Below the pieces are notes generated by a model. The model was given only the letters and a program-made list of their open reading frames with translations, searched no databases and had not been told where the DNA came from. This document shows, in pieces, positions 56,417-64,000 of a stretch of DNA of 64,000 bases. The position numbers and the translations under genes were made by a program. Numbering within the stretch: position 1 is the first letter of the stretch; the number at the start of each line of letters is the position of its first letter. This DNA comes from Altericroceibacterium endophyticum (GTDB lineage Bacteria > Pseudomonadota > Alphaproteobacteria > Sphingomonadales > Sphingomonadaceae), in contig NZ_WTYT01000001.1 of the NCBI RefSeq assembly GCF_009827595.1, positions 558,001 to 622,000 of the forward strand, written 5' to 3'.

Positions 56417-57322
56417 TCAGCCCTTGCCCTTGGTGGCCGTTTTACCGGGCTGATAACTCGCCTCGATAAATTCGATAATGCGGCCGGCAATATCCTTGCC
56501 GGTCGCTTTTTCGATGCCTTCCAGCCCGGGGGAGCTGTTCACTTCCATGATCACCGGTCCGTGATTGCTGCGGAGCATGTCCACGCCGCAAACATTCAGG
56601 CCCATCCGCTTGGCAGCGCGCACTGCGGTTGAGCGCTCCTCAGGCGTAATCTTGACCAGTTCCGCACTGCCGCCGCGGTGCAGATTGCTGCGAAAATCGC
56701 CCGCAGCCCCCGTCCGCTTCATGGCCGCGACAACCTTACCGCCGACCACAAGAGCGCGAATGTCACTGCCACCGGCTTCCTTGATGAATTCCTGCACGAG
56801 AATATTCACATTGGCACCGCGAAACGCCTCGATCACCGACTTCGCCGATTTCTCGGTTTCGCCCAGCACCACGCCAATACCCTGCGTCCCCTCCAGCAGC
56901 TTGATCACAACCGGTGCGCCGCCGACCATGCGGATGACTTCCGCTGCCTGCTTGGGGTCATGCGCGAAAGCGGTGACGGGCAGGCCCAGACCGGCCTTGG
57001 CCAGCAATTGCATGCTGCGCAATTTGTCCCGGCTTCGGCCAATGGCCACACTTTCATTAAGCGGCCAGACGCTCATCATTTCGAATTGCCGCAAAACAGC
57101 GAGACCATAAAAGGTGATCGAGGCGCCAATACGCGGGATCACCGCATCATAAGGGCCCAGCTTCTCACCATTGTAATAGGCTTCAGGCCGGTGGGAGGTG
57201 ATATTGAGATTGACCCTGAGCGTATTGAGGATGTCGATCTCGTGCCCCCTCTGCTCCGCTGCCTCCACCAGGCGCCGGTGGGAATAGAGATTGGGGTTAC
57301 GCGCCAGCATGGCGATTTTCAT
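56417..57322 (-). CDS. rimK: Ribosomal protein S6 glutamate ligase RimK
   Basis: A 301-residue ATP-grasp ligase that adds glutamates to the C-terminus of S6 and can make polyglutamate. [60 protein letters not shown] and [13 protein letters not shown] (the Mg site) are the family marks. It overlaps the rimB gene by 4 bases (ATGA). S6 itself is encoded 3.3 kb away, without a Glu tail, so the substrate here is open. Confidence 0.93.
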   Translation of the reverse strand: MKIAMLARNPNLYSHRRLVEAAEQRGHEIDILNTLRVNLNITSHRPEAYYNGEKLGPYDAVIPRIGASITFYGLAVLRQFEMMSVWPLNESVAIGRSRDKLRSMQLLAKAGLGLPVTAFAHDPKQAAEVIRMVGGAPVVIKLLEGTQGIGVVLGETEKSAKSVIEAFRGANVNILVQEFIKEAGGSDIRALVVGGKVVAAMKRTGAAGDFRSNLHRGGSAELVKITPEERSTAVRAAKRMGLNVCGVDMLRSNHGPVIMEVNSSPGLEGIEKATGKDIAGRIIEFIEASYQPGKTATKGKG

Positions 57323-57786
57323 GTAAAGAGACCTTTCATCCGTCCGGTCTCGGGTGAATCCGACACAAGATAGGATCGTCCTGAATCTACCAGGAACCTG
57401 TGACGCAAAGATGTCCGCCCGATCAGCAGCGGAAATGTCATATCGCTGCGATCGGCCAGGCTGAATTCGGCCCGGAACTGTTCATTTCCAAGCCGCAAAA
57501 CCGTTTTGATTATCAGCCGCCGCTGGGTCTGACCGTTCGAACTGGTGATGGAACGGCGGGCAACCTTCGGGGCTTCGCAAAGCAGTGTCCGGCCATCGAA
57601 CTCGAGCTCGAAGCGCACCCAGCTTTCCTCATCACGATCAAATAGTTCTATATTCGCAGCGTGCAGCGAACTGGTGCGCGCTCCGGTATCTATTTTTGCA
57701 GGCAGGCGCTGCACGCCCAATTCTGGCAGTGCCGCATATTCGCGCCAGCCGACCAAATGCATGCCTGAAACTGGCTCGATTTTCAT
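57319..57786 (-). CDS. rimB: Retropepsin-like RimB/ATP-dependent zinc protease family protein
   Basis: A 155-residue retropepsin-like protein: [32 protein letters not shown] has the DTGA active-site motif, followed by EFDGRTLLC and [15 protein letters not shown]. In Pseudomonas, RimB acts on S6 together with RimK (and RimA), and the ATGA overlap with rimK fits that. The common 'ATP-dependent zinc protease' label is old and should not be trusted. No rimA is in the window. Confidence 0.85.
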   Translation of the reverse strand: MKIEPVSGMHLVGWREYAALPELGVQRLPAKIDTGARTSSLHAANIELFDRDEESWVRFELEFDGRTLLCEAPKVARRSITSSNGQTQRRLIIKTVLRLGNEQFRAEFSLADRSDMTFPLLIGRTSLRHRFLVDSGRSYLVSDSPETGRMKGLFT

Positions 57787-57992
57787 GCCCTCAATTTACC
57801 CCATGACGGGATTTGCGGGAAGCGAATAAAACGCGGAGGCAGCGATATAATTGCAGGGCCATCGTCACATCGGCGCAATCTGGCCGGAAAAGCACTTTCG
57901 GCCCTACTCGCAACACGGCCTGTCTATTAGACAGCTTTACGCTGGCCCCGACCTCGATCATCTGCGTTCTTCCCGCAAAGGAGAGAATTTTT

Positions 57993-58370
57993 ATGAACAA
58001 GACAACTGGCTTTTTCGCTGCACTGGCACTCACGCTTCCCGCTTCGGCTTTCGCGCAAGAAGCCGCCGCGGATACCGCAAATCCTGCGACTGAAAGTGCC
58101 GAACAAGGTGTTAGCGACGCCGAAGTGGCGCAATTCGCTGGCGCCTATGTCAAGATCATGGGCATTCAGTCCGACGATAGCATTACGGCTGAAGCAAAGC
58201 AGACGGCAATGGTTGCCGCGGTAGAAGGGTCTGGCCTGGCACCAGCCCGATTTAACGCCATTGCGCAGCAGTCGCGCAGCGACCCTGCATTGCAGGAACG
58301 GATTTCCGCGCAAGTTGCCGCGCAGACCCCCGCCGCCGCACCGGCTGATTCCGCAGCCCCGGCTGACTAA
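57993..58370 (+). CDS. DUF4168-like secreted protein
   Basis: A 125-residue protein with a signal peptide (MNKTTGFFAALALTLPASAFAQ) and a helical mature part (VSDAEVAQFAGAYVKI, then AKQTAMVAAVEGSGLAPARFNAIAQQSRSDPALQERI), as in DUF4168 proteins, and an Ala/Pro-rich tail. Function unknown. ATG 57993 has AAAGGAGAG before it; a longer frame from 57813 is not used. Confidence 0.78.
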   Translation: MNKTTGFFAALALTLPASAFAQEAAADTANPATESAEQGVSDAEVAQFAGAYVKIMGIQSDDSITAEAKQTAMVAAVEGSGLAPARFNAIAQQSRSDPALQERISAQVAAQTPAAAPADSAAPAD

Positions 58371-58391
58371 AACCTCCAGCTTACTTTATCG

Positions 58392-58422
58392 AAGGGGCCG
58401 GTCCGCAAGGGCTGGCCCCTTT
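58392..58422 (+). terminator. Terminator after the DUF4168-like gene
   Basis: AAGGGGCCGG pairs with CTGGCCCCTT (10 bp, one wobble), loop of about ten bases. The T run is short, TTT. Confidence 0.7.
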
Positions 58423-58490
58423 ACTATGTCTGACGCGCAAAATTACACTTGATGATCAGTGACCTGACTGTAGCTTAACGCTTACGGAGG

Positions 58491-59954
58491 GTGCTTATTT
58501 CATCACACACTGCCCCAAGCCCGGTTGACGGCGATACCCAAAAAAGCGCCAGTGCCCTGCCCGCACGGCTGGACCGTCTTCCATGGAGCCGGTTTCACTG
58601 GCTGGTAGTGATTGCATTGGGCATCACTTGGATTCTCGACGGGCTTGAAGTAACGATCGCCGGATCTGTGGCGGGTGCCCTGCGCGAGAGCCCCGTCCTG
58701 CAATTCAGCGCCTCGGATGTCGGGTTGGCCAATTCAGCCTATCTGGTTGGTGCAGTTGCAGGGGCGCTGTTTTTCGGTTGGCTGACCGACCGATGGGGCC
58801 GAAAAAAGCTCTTTTCGATCACTCTTGGCCTTTATCTGATTGCGACCGCTGGCACCGCTTTTACATGGGATTTGCCGAGCTTTGCGGTGATGCGGTTCCT
58901 TACGGGGGCAGGTATTGGCGGCGAGTATTCGGCCATCAATTCCGCGATACAGGAACTGATTCCAGCGCGCCGCCGCGGTTGGACCGATCTGGTCATCAAT
59001 GGCAGTTTCTGGGTCGGGGCGGCGCTGGCCAGCGGCGCTTCCATACTGCTACTAGACCCACGCTTCATCGATCCCGAAATTGGCTGGCGGCTGGCATTTT
59101 TTGGCGGCGCAGCGATCGGTCTGGTCATTCTCGTTCTGCGGCGGTTCTTACCGGAAAGCCCGCGCTGGCTGGCCAATCACGGACGAGCGCAAGAGGCCGA
59201 ACACATCATCACCGCAATCGAGAAGCGTATCCAGGCCGAAGGGCATCGGCTGCCTCCCGTTGCGGCCTCTGCCCAGCGTAGCACTCCCCGCCAGTCGACC
59301 AGCATGGGGGACGTGTTCAGAACCCTGTTCCACACCTATCCCAAGCGCACGTTTTACTGCCTGATATTGATGGCTGCACAGGCATTCTTCTACAATGCGA
59401 TCTTCTTCACCTATGCGATGATGCTGACCGATTTCTACAGCGTGCCGAGCGCCCATGTAGGGTATTATATTCTGCCTTTTGCTGCCGGTAATGCCTTGGG
59501 GCCGCTGCTGCTGGGGCATTTTTTCGATAGCTGGGGTCGCCGCCCCATGATTATTCTGACTTACGGGCTCTCCGGTTTGTTGCTGGCGGCTACCGGTTTT
59601 GCCTTTGCCGCCGGCTGGCTCACCGCCACCACGCAAACGCTGTGTTGGAGCATGACCTTCTTTTTCGCCTCGGCCGCAGCATCGGCGGCCTATCTGACAG
59701 CGGCAGAGAGTTTTCCGCTGGAGATACGCGCCTTGGCGATTGCTGTCTTCTATGCGCTCGGGACGCTTTTAGGCGCCGCCGCTCCATGGGTGTTCGGCAT
59801 GTTGATAGAAAGCGGATCCCGCTCACAGGTTCTGCTCGGCTATCTTTTCGGGGCCGCGCTGATGATTTTGGCGAGTATCGTGACCGTATTTTACGGAATA
59901 GCAGCCGAGCGAAAACCGCTGGAAGACGTAGCCAAGCCGCTCAGTTGGCACTGA
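58491..59954 (+). CDS. MFS transporter (sugar/metabolite:H+ symporter group)
   Basis: A 487-residue 12-helix transporter. The N-terminal half has LVVIALGITWILDGLEVTIAGSV and the A-like loop FFGWLTDRWGRKK; MRFLTGAGIGGEYSAINSAIQELIPARRRG matches the AAHS/metabolite symporter set; PESPRWL follows helix 6; the C-half loop is FFDSWGRRP. The substrate is not evident. The only canonical start is GTG 58491, which directly abuts the GGAGG at 58486-58490, leaving no spacer. Confidence 0.88.
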   Translation: MLISSHTAPSPVDGDTQKSASALPARLDRLPWSRFHWLVVIALGITWILDGLEVTIAGSVAGALRESPVLQFSASDVGLANSAYLVGAVAGALFFGWLTDRWGRKKLFSITLGLYLIATAGTAFTWDLPSFAVMRFLTGAGIGGEYSAINSAIQELIPARRRGWTDLVINGSFWVGAALASGASILLLDPRFIDPEIGWRLAFFGGAAIGLVILVLRRFLPESPRWLANHGRAQEAEHIITAIEKRIQAEGHRLPPVAASAQRSTPRQSTSMGDVFRTLFHTYPKRTFYCLILMAAQAFFYNAIFFTYAMMLTDFYSVPSAHVGYYILPFAAGNALGPLLLGHFFDSWGRRPMIILTYGLSGLLLAATGFAFAAGWLTATTQTLCWSMTFFFASAAASAAYLTAAESFPLEIRALAIAVFYALGTLLGAAAPWVFGMLIESGSRSQVLLGYLFGAALMILASIVTVFYGIAAERKPLEDVAKPLSWH

Positions 59955-59965
59955 GCGGCCTGGAA

Positions 59966-61159
59966 TTACGCTGTTTCCTGCGCCTTTTTCTGGTCAGTAA
60001 TCCGGATCACCTGCCAGGATATGATCACCGCGAAACCGATCATCACAGCGCCAATATACCAGGGCGAATCATGCGAAATCGCTTCGTAGATCAGGCCGAA
60101 AATCGGCGGCGCCATGATCCGGCCAAGCGCATTGGTCGCCATCAACAGCCCCATTGTGCCGCCCTGCCTGTCCGGGGGGGTGTTGCGTGAAATCAAGGCA
60201 CCCGAAATCGGGAAAGCCAAACTGTGGCCTGCCATCAGCATCCCCATCAGCACCACACCGGAAACGGGCAAGCGGATAACAGGCTGCAGCACCATGGACA
60301 GGGCCAGAAGGAAAAGCCCACCCATGATGACGCGCGCCTCGCCAAAGCGGCTTACCAACGGGCCGATGAGGACAACTTGCGCCAGAAAGCCACCGGCACC
60401 GATCGCCAGGAAGGCAAAGCCCAGATCATGCGCCCCCCAGCCAAAATTCTCCTCGCTCCACAGGCCATAGATCGCTTCCATCGAAGCGAAGGCCGCTATG
60501 CCGAGGAACCCGATCATGAACAGGCGCAGGAGCAAAGGCTGTGAGCCAACAAAGGCGAAAGCTTCGCTATATTTGGGCAGCGGAGCGCCTTTCCCCTTTG
60601 GCGCCACGACGTTTCGCAGGACCAGCAGGCACCATAGGGACGCCAAAACCGAAAAACCGCCAGCAATGAAGATCGGCAATCGGAAACTGGCCGCAGTGGC
60701 CCCATCCCCTGCGAGCAAGCCGCCAATTACCGGGCCGAAGGCGAAGCCAAGACTGAAGGATGCACCAAAGAAACCCATGGTCTTCGCACGTTTCTCTGGG
60801 GTTGAGACGTCGGCGATAAAGCCCTGCGCGACGCTCATCGTGCCGGAGAAGAAGCCACTGACAATCCGGATGGCGATCGCCCAGTAAAGATCGGGCGCGA
60901 AGGCGAAGGCAAAATAGCTAAGCCCGGCACAAAAGGTCGTGACGAACAGAACCTTCCGCCGGCCCCATATATCCGACTGGCGGCCCCAATGGATCTCGCC
61001 AAAGATATTGCCGAAGGAATAGGCCGCAAAAAGCAGTGAAATGCCAAACGGTCCGGCATCGAATATCTGCCCGAAAAAGGGCAGCAATGGCAGAATCAGG
61101 CTGAAACCGGCAATATTAATAAAGACCGCGACCAGCAGCGGCGGAAGACGCTTATCCAT
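59966..61159 (-). CDS. MFS drug-efflux type transporter (TetA-like)
   Basis: A 397-residue 12-helix transporter: VFINIAGFSLILPLLPFF, then GEIHWGRQSDIWGRRKVL (motif A), RIVSGFFSGTMSVAQGFIADVSTPEKRAKTMGFFGASFSLGFAFGPVIGG (motif C region) as in TetA and related exporters. The substrate is unknown, and resistance cannot be claimed. ATG 61159 has AGGA about 10 bases before it; ATG 61177 is possible. It converges on the other MFS gene with an 11-base gap. Confidence 0.87.
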   Translation of the reverse strand: MDKRLPPLLVAVFINIAGFSLILPLLPFFGQIFDAGPFGISLLFAAYSFGNIFGEIHWGRQSDIWGRRKVLFVTTFCAGLSYFAFAFAPDLYWAIAIRIVSGFFSGTMSVAQGFIADVSTPEKRAKTMGFFGASFSLGFAFGPVIGGLLAGDGATAASFRLPIFIAGGFSVLASLWCLLVLRNVVAPKGKGAPLPKYSEAFAFVGSQPLLLRLFMIGFLGIAAFASMEAIYGLWSEENFGWGAHDLGFAFLAIGAGGFLAQVVLIGPLVSRFGEARVIMGGLFLLALSMVLQPVIRLPVSGVVLMGMLMAGHSLAFPISGALISRNTPPDRQGGTMGLLMATNALGRIMAPPIFGLIYEAISHDSPWYIGAVMIGFAVIISWQVIRITDQKKAQETA

Positions 61160-61300
61160 CAAACGCCGTCCTGACATTGAACGAAATCCGGAAGTCGCAG
61201 GATGCGCCTGCACACGAAATAGACCGGCTGGGACGCCGGCTGCTTGATATGGTCATTCACCCTCTCCTCAGAGATGACCATAACAGTTGTTATAATGGTG

Positions 61301-61334
61301 GAAAACCCGCTTCCTGTTCAGAAGCGGGCATTTT
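61301..61334 (-). terminator. Terminator of secA
   Basis: Minus strand: CCCGCTTC / GAAGCGGG, 8-bp stem with TGAACAG loop, preceded by AAAATG and followed by TTTTC. It lies just after the secA stop. Confidence 0.75.
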
Positions 61335-61348
61335 CCCCAAGCTCATCA

Positions 61349-64000
61349 TCAATCGGCAGCGCCGTGACAATGTTTGTATTTATTCCCTGAACCGCAGGGA
61401 CACGGCGCATTCCGGCTGACCCGCTGATCGGCATAAGGATTTTCTCTGTTGGTTCCGCCGGAGCCGAATGAAGCGCGCGGACTGCCGGCCAGCGACCCAA
61501 GAATTGCCTCTGCACCGGTGGGGCGCGACGAACTATCGGCATTATCGGTCCCAAACATCGGGTCGATATGACCGGTCAGGAAATCCGGCAGTTCCGGCAG
61601 ATCAACCGGCGGTGGCGGTGCGCTCATGCGCAACTGGCTGGTGAGCAGAATACGCGTGACGTCTTCCCGGATTTTCTCCAGCATGTTTTCAAACAGGCCG
61701 AAGGCTTCCTGCTTATATTCATTGATCGGCGTCTTTTGCGCATAGGCCCGTAGCGATACCACCTGACGCAGCGAATCCAGCGTCGCCAGATGCTCTTTCC
61801 AGTGATGATCAAGCTGCCCCAGAAGCACGCTCTTTTCGACCTGACGCCAGATCGAATCTTCGGCTTCAGCCATTTTGGCCTGCATCACGTCGTCAGCCTG
61901 CTGCTGCAGCCGCTCCTCGATCAGTTCCGGCTCGACAGCCTCTTCTTCCAGCCAGTCATCAATTGGCGGAGTTAGCCCCAGAACATCTTCCACCTTTTCC
62001 TTCAGCACGGCCACATTCCATTGTTCAGGATAGGAACCGGGCGGGCAGGATTCGGCCACGATCGCGTTGATGGCGTCCTGACGCATTTCCAGAACAACAT
62101 CATCGACACGCTCGCTATCCATGATTTCCGCGCGCTGCTCGTAAATGACCTTTCGCTGATCATTCATCACATTGTCGTATTCAACGACCTGCTTACGCAT
62201 GTCGTAATTGCGTGCTTCGACCTTCTTCTGGGCGGTTTCGATCGCCTTGGAGAGCCACTTTGACCCAATCGCCTCACCATCGGCGAGGTTGGAGTTCATC
62301 ATCTTTGAAAAGAGCGTATCCGGCCCGAAAATGCGCAGAAGATCATCTTCAAGACAGAGATAGAAACGCGACAGCCCCGGGTCACCCTGACGGCCCGATC
62401 GGCCACGCAGCTGATTATCGATCCGCCGGCTTTCATGCCGCTCTGTGCCGAGTACGAACAGGCCACCAGCTTCCAGAACCTTCTCGCGTTCTGCGGCCAC
62501 TTCTTCCTTGATGCGGGCGATGGCGGCATCCCGTTCCGGACCATCCTCCATCTGTCCGCACTGATCTTCGATCAGAAAATCGACATTACCGCCCAGCTGA
62601 ATGTCGGTGCCGCGGCCGGCCATATTGGTGGCAATGGTCACTGCACCCAATCGGCCCGCCTGCGCCACGATATGCGCTTCCATCTCGTGGAAGCGGGCAT
62701 TGAGCACATTGTGCTTCACGCCTTCCTGAGTGAGGAATTCGGACAAAAGCTCCGACTTTTCGATCGACACAGTACCGACCAGAACGGGCTGGCCGATCTC
62801 ATATTTGTCCCGAATACCCTTGGCGATGGCGCGGAACTTGTCGTTGGTATTCTTGTAGAATTCGTCTTCCTCATCAATTCGCGCAATCGGCAGATTGGTG
62901 GGGATGGTCACGACATTCATCTTGTAAATGTCCCAGAACTCGGCCGCTTCGGTGGCCGCCGTACCGGTCATGCCGGCGAGCTTGGGATACATGCGGAAGA
63001 AATTCTGGAAAGTAATCGATGCAAGCGTTTGATTTTCCGGCTCGATCTTCACGCCTTCCTTGGCCTCGACCGCCTGATGCAAGCCATTGGACCAGCGGCG
63101 ACCATCCATCATGCGGCCGGTAAATTCGTCGATGATGACGACCTTGCTGTCCTTCACGATATAATCGGTATCGCGCTTGAACATGATGTTGGCTTTGAGA
63201 GCCTGGTCCATGTGGTGGACCACCTGCGTATTCTCGACATCATAGAGATTGTCGGTTTCCAGCAGGCCTTCCGACGTGAACAGTTTCTCAATTTCCTCCA
63301 CCCCATCTTCGGTCAGGGTGATGTTCTTGGTCTTTTCGTCCGCCTCATACCATTCAGGGTCGATGCTCTTCACCACCTTGTCGATCGAGATATAGAGATC
63401 GGACTTGTCCTCGGTCGGACCGGAAATGATCAGCGGCGTCCGTGCCTCGTCGATCAGGATCGAATCGACCTCATCGATCAAGGCGTAGTTGAAGGGGCGC
63501 TGCACCATCTGGGCGCGCTCATGCTTCATATTATCACGCAGATAATCGAAGCCGAATTCATTATTGGTACCGTAGGTAATATCGGCAGCATAGGCCTCCC
63601 GGCGCGCCTGCTCACCCAGATTGGGCACGATAACGCCGACGCTCAGACCAAGGAAATTATAGACGCGCCCCATCGTTTCCGCGTCACGCGCGGCCAGGTA
63701 ATCGTTGACGGTGACGACATGCGCGCCCTTGCCTTCAATCGCGTTGAGATAGACGGCAAGCGTGGCGACCAGCGTCTTACCTTCACCCGTGCGCATTTCG
63801 GCAATTTCACCGCGATGAAGCACGATCCCGCCGACCATCTGCACATCGAAATGCCGCATTCCCAGCACGCGCCGTGATGCCTCACGCACCGTGGCGAAAG
63901 CTTCAGGCAGAATAGCGTCGAAGCCGTCCCCATTTTCCAGCTGCGCGCGGAATTTATCCGTCTGCGCCTTCAGCTGTTCATCGGACAAAGCCTCGATTTC
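61349..64000 (-). CDS. secA: Preprotein translocase ATPase SecA, N-terminus outside window
   Basis: 883 residues are present of about 910; the frame is open to base 64000, so the first 25-40 residues lie beyond. SecA drives proteins through SecYEG. The text begins [13 protein letters not shown]; Walker A is [13 protein letters not shown]; Walker B-like [17 protein letters not shown]; then [31 protein letters not shown] and [13 protein letters not shown]. The C-terminus has the zinc-binding SEC-C motif [17 protein letters not shown], used with SecB. TTG 63988 is not the true start. Confidence 0.97.
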   Translation of the reverse strand, partial: EIEALSDEQLKAQTDKFRAQLENGDGFDAILPEAFATVREASRRVLGMRHFDVQMVGGIVLHRGEIAEMRTGEGKTLVATLAVYLNAIEGKGAHVVTVNDYLAARDAETMGRVYNFLGLSVGVIVPNLGEQARREAYAADITYGTNNEFGFDYLRDNMKHERAQMVQRPFNYALIDEVDSILIDEARTPLIISGPTEDKSDLYISIDKVVKSIDPEWYEADEKTKNITLTEDGVEEIEKLFTSEGLLETDNLYDVENTQVVHHMDQALKANIMFKRDTDYIVKDSKVVIIDEFTGRMMDGRRWSNGLHQAVEAKEGVKIEPENQTLASITFQNFFRMYPKLAGMTGTAATEAAEFWDIYKMNVVTIPTNLPIARIDEEDEFYKNTNDKFRAIAKGIRDKYEIGQPVLVGTVSIEKSELLSEFLTQEGVKHNVLNARFHEMEAHIVAQAGRLGAVTIATNMAGRGTDIQLGGNVDFLIEDQCGQMEDGPERDAAIARIKEEVAAEREKVLEAGGLFVLGTERHESRRIDNQLRGRSGRQGDPGLSRFYLCLEDDLLRIFGPDTLFSKMMNSNLADGEAIGSKWLSKAIETAQKKVEARNYDMRKQVVEYDNVMNDQRKVIYEQRAEIMDSERVDDVVLEMRQDAINAIVAESCPPGSYPEQWNVAVLKEKVEDVLGLTPPIDDWLEEEAVEPELIEERLQQQADDVMQAKMAEAEDSIWRQVEKSVLLGQLDHHWKEHLATLDSLRQVVSLRAYAQKTPINEYKQEAFGLFENMLEKIREDVTRILLTSQLRMSAPPPPVDLPELPDFLTGHIDPMFGTDNADSSSRPTGAEAILGSLAGSPRASFGSGGTNRENPYADQRVSRNAPCPCGSGNKYKHCHGAAD

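Noticed and set aside
59966-61159. Calling the second MFS gene a tetracycline-resistance gene
   Set aside because: The motifs fit the TetA-related exporters broadly, but substrate cannot be read from them.
62435-63877. A 480-residue plus-strand frame antisense to secA
   Set aside because: It is a shadow of a highly conserved gene on the other strand.

Overview
The window is 64 kb of bacterial chromosome, most likely from an alphaproteobacterium of the order Sphingomonadales, with the Erythrobacteraceae the best guess. This is inference. It rests on the protein texts (SecA with a SEC-C tail, PurF, IMPDH, a PEP-CTERM protein, a subclass B3 metallo-beta-lactamase), on the bamD-recN-ligA order, and on CCA-encoding tRNA genes. 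Genes are densely packed on both strands and most overlap or sit within 30 bases of a neighbour. No rRNA, CRISPR array, complete prophage or complete transposon is seen.

Layout. 1-5.9 kb: the end of 5-formyltetrahydrofolate cyclo-ligase, a DUF2842 protein, tRNA-Asp, a branched-chain 2-oxoacid dehydrogenase operon (E1a, E1b, E2, read leftward) and thyA. 5.9-7.2 kb: tRNA-Pro(CGG) and a 1.1-kb AT-rich segment closed by a decayed copy of the tRNA 3' half, which looks like an integration scar. 7.5-12.6 kb: a manganese (yybP-ykoY type) riboswitch with a GDT1/UPF0016 exporter, purF with an SDR, a PilZ protein and a photolyase. 12.7-24 kb: a PAP2 phosphatase, korAB (2-oxoacid:ferredoxin oxidoreductase), rppH, an RsmB-like methyltransferase, guaB, a 3-hydroxybutyrate dehydrogenase and creD. 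23.8-26.2 kb: a 268-bp element with terminal inverted repeats abutting a BlaR1/BlaI-like pair with two operators. 26-33.5 kb: truncated haemoglobin, a periplasmic cyclophilin, sdhCDA without sdhB, then a tightly overlapping SDR / B3 beta-lactamase / prmA / DUF2459 operon.

33.5-46 kb: ligA, recN, bamD, a PEP-CTERM surface protein, a CmcJ/NvfI-like oxygenase divergent from a TetR regulator with a palindromic operator, lepA, and a large membrane GGDEF-EAL-PilZ protein. 46-64 kb: ferredoxin-NADP reductase, dnaN, fabD-fabG, a divergent muropeptide-recycling pair (LD-carboxypeptidase and Mpl-like ligase), the rpsF-rpsR-rplI operon, AMP nucleosidase, rimK with a retropepsin-like rimB, a DUF4168 protein, two convergent MFS transporters and a secA gene cut by the window end.

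Most of the window is core metabolism and information processing. The themes that link genes are ferredoxin-linked carbon oxidation (KorAB plus FprA), cell-wall recycling and beta-lactam-related functions (LdcA, Mpl, BlaR1/BlaI-like pair, B3 enzyme), ribosomal protein synthesis and modification (rpsF operon, rimK/rimB, prmA, rsmB-like), and c-di-GMP signalling. No obviously new multi-gene defence or biosynthetic system was found. The best candidates for undescribed biology are the inverted-repeat element that supplies a stop codon, the tRNA-Pro scar with its lone secreted Asn/Lys-rich protein, the B3 enzyme locked inside a housekeeping operon, and the mismatch between RimK/RimB and an S6 protein that lacks a glutamate tail.
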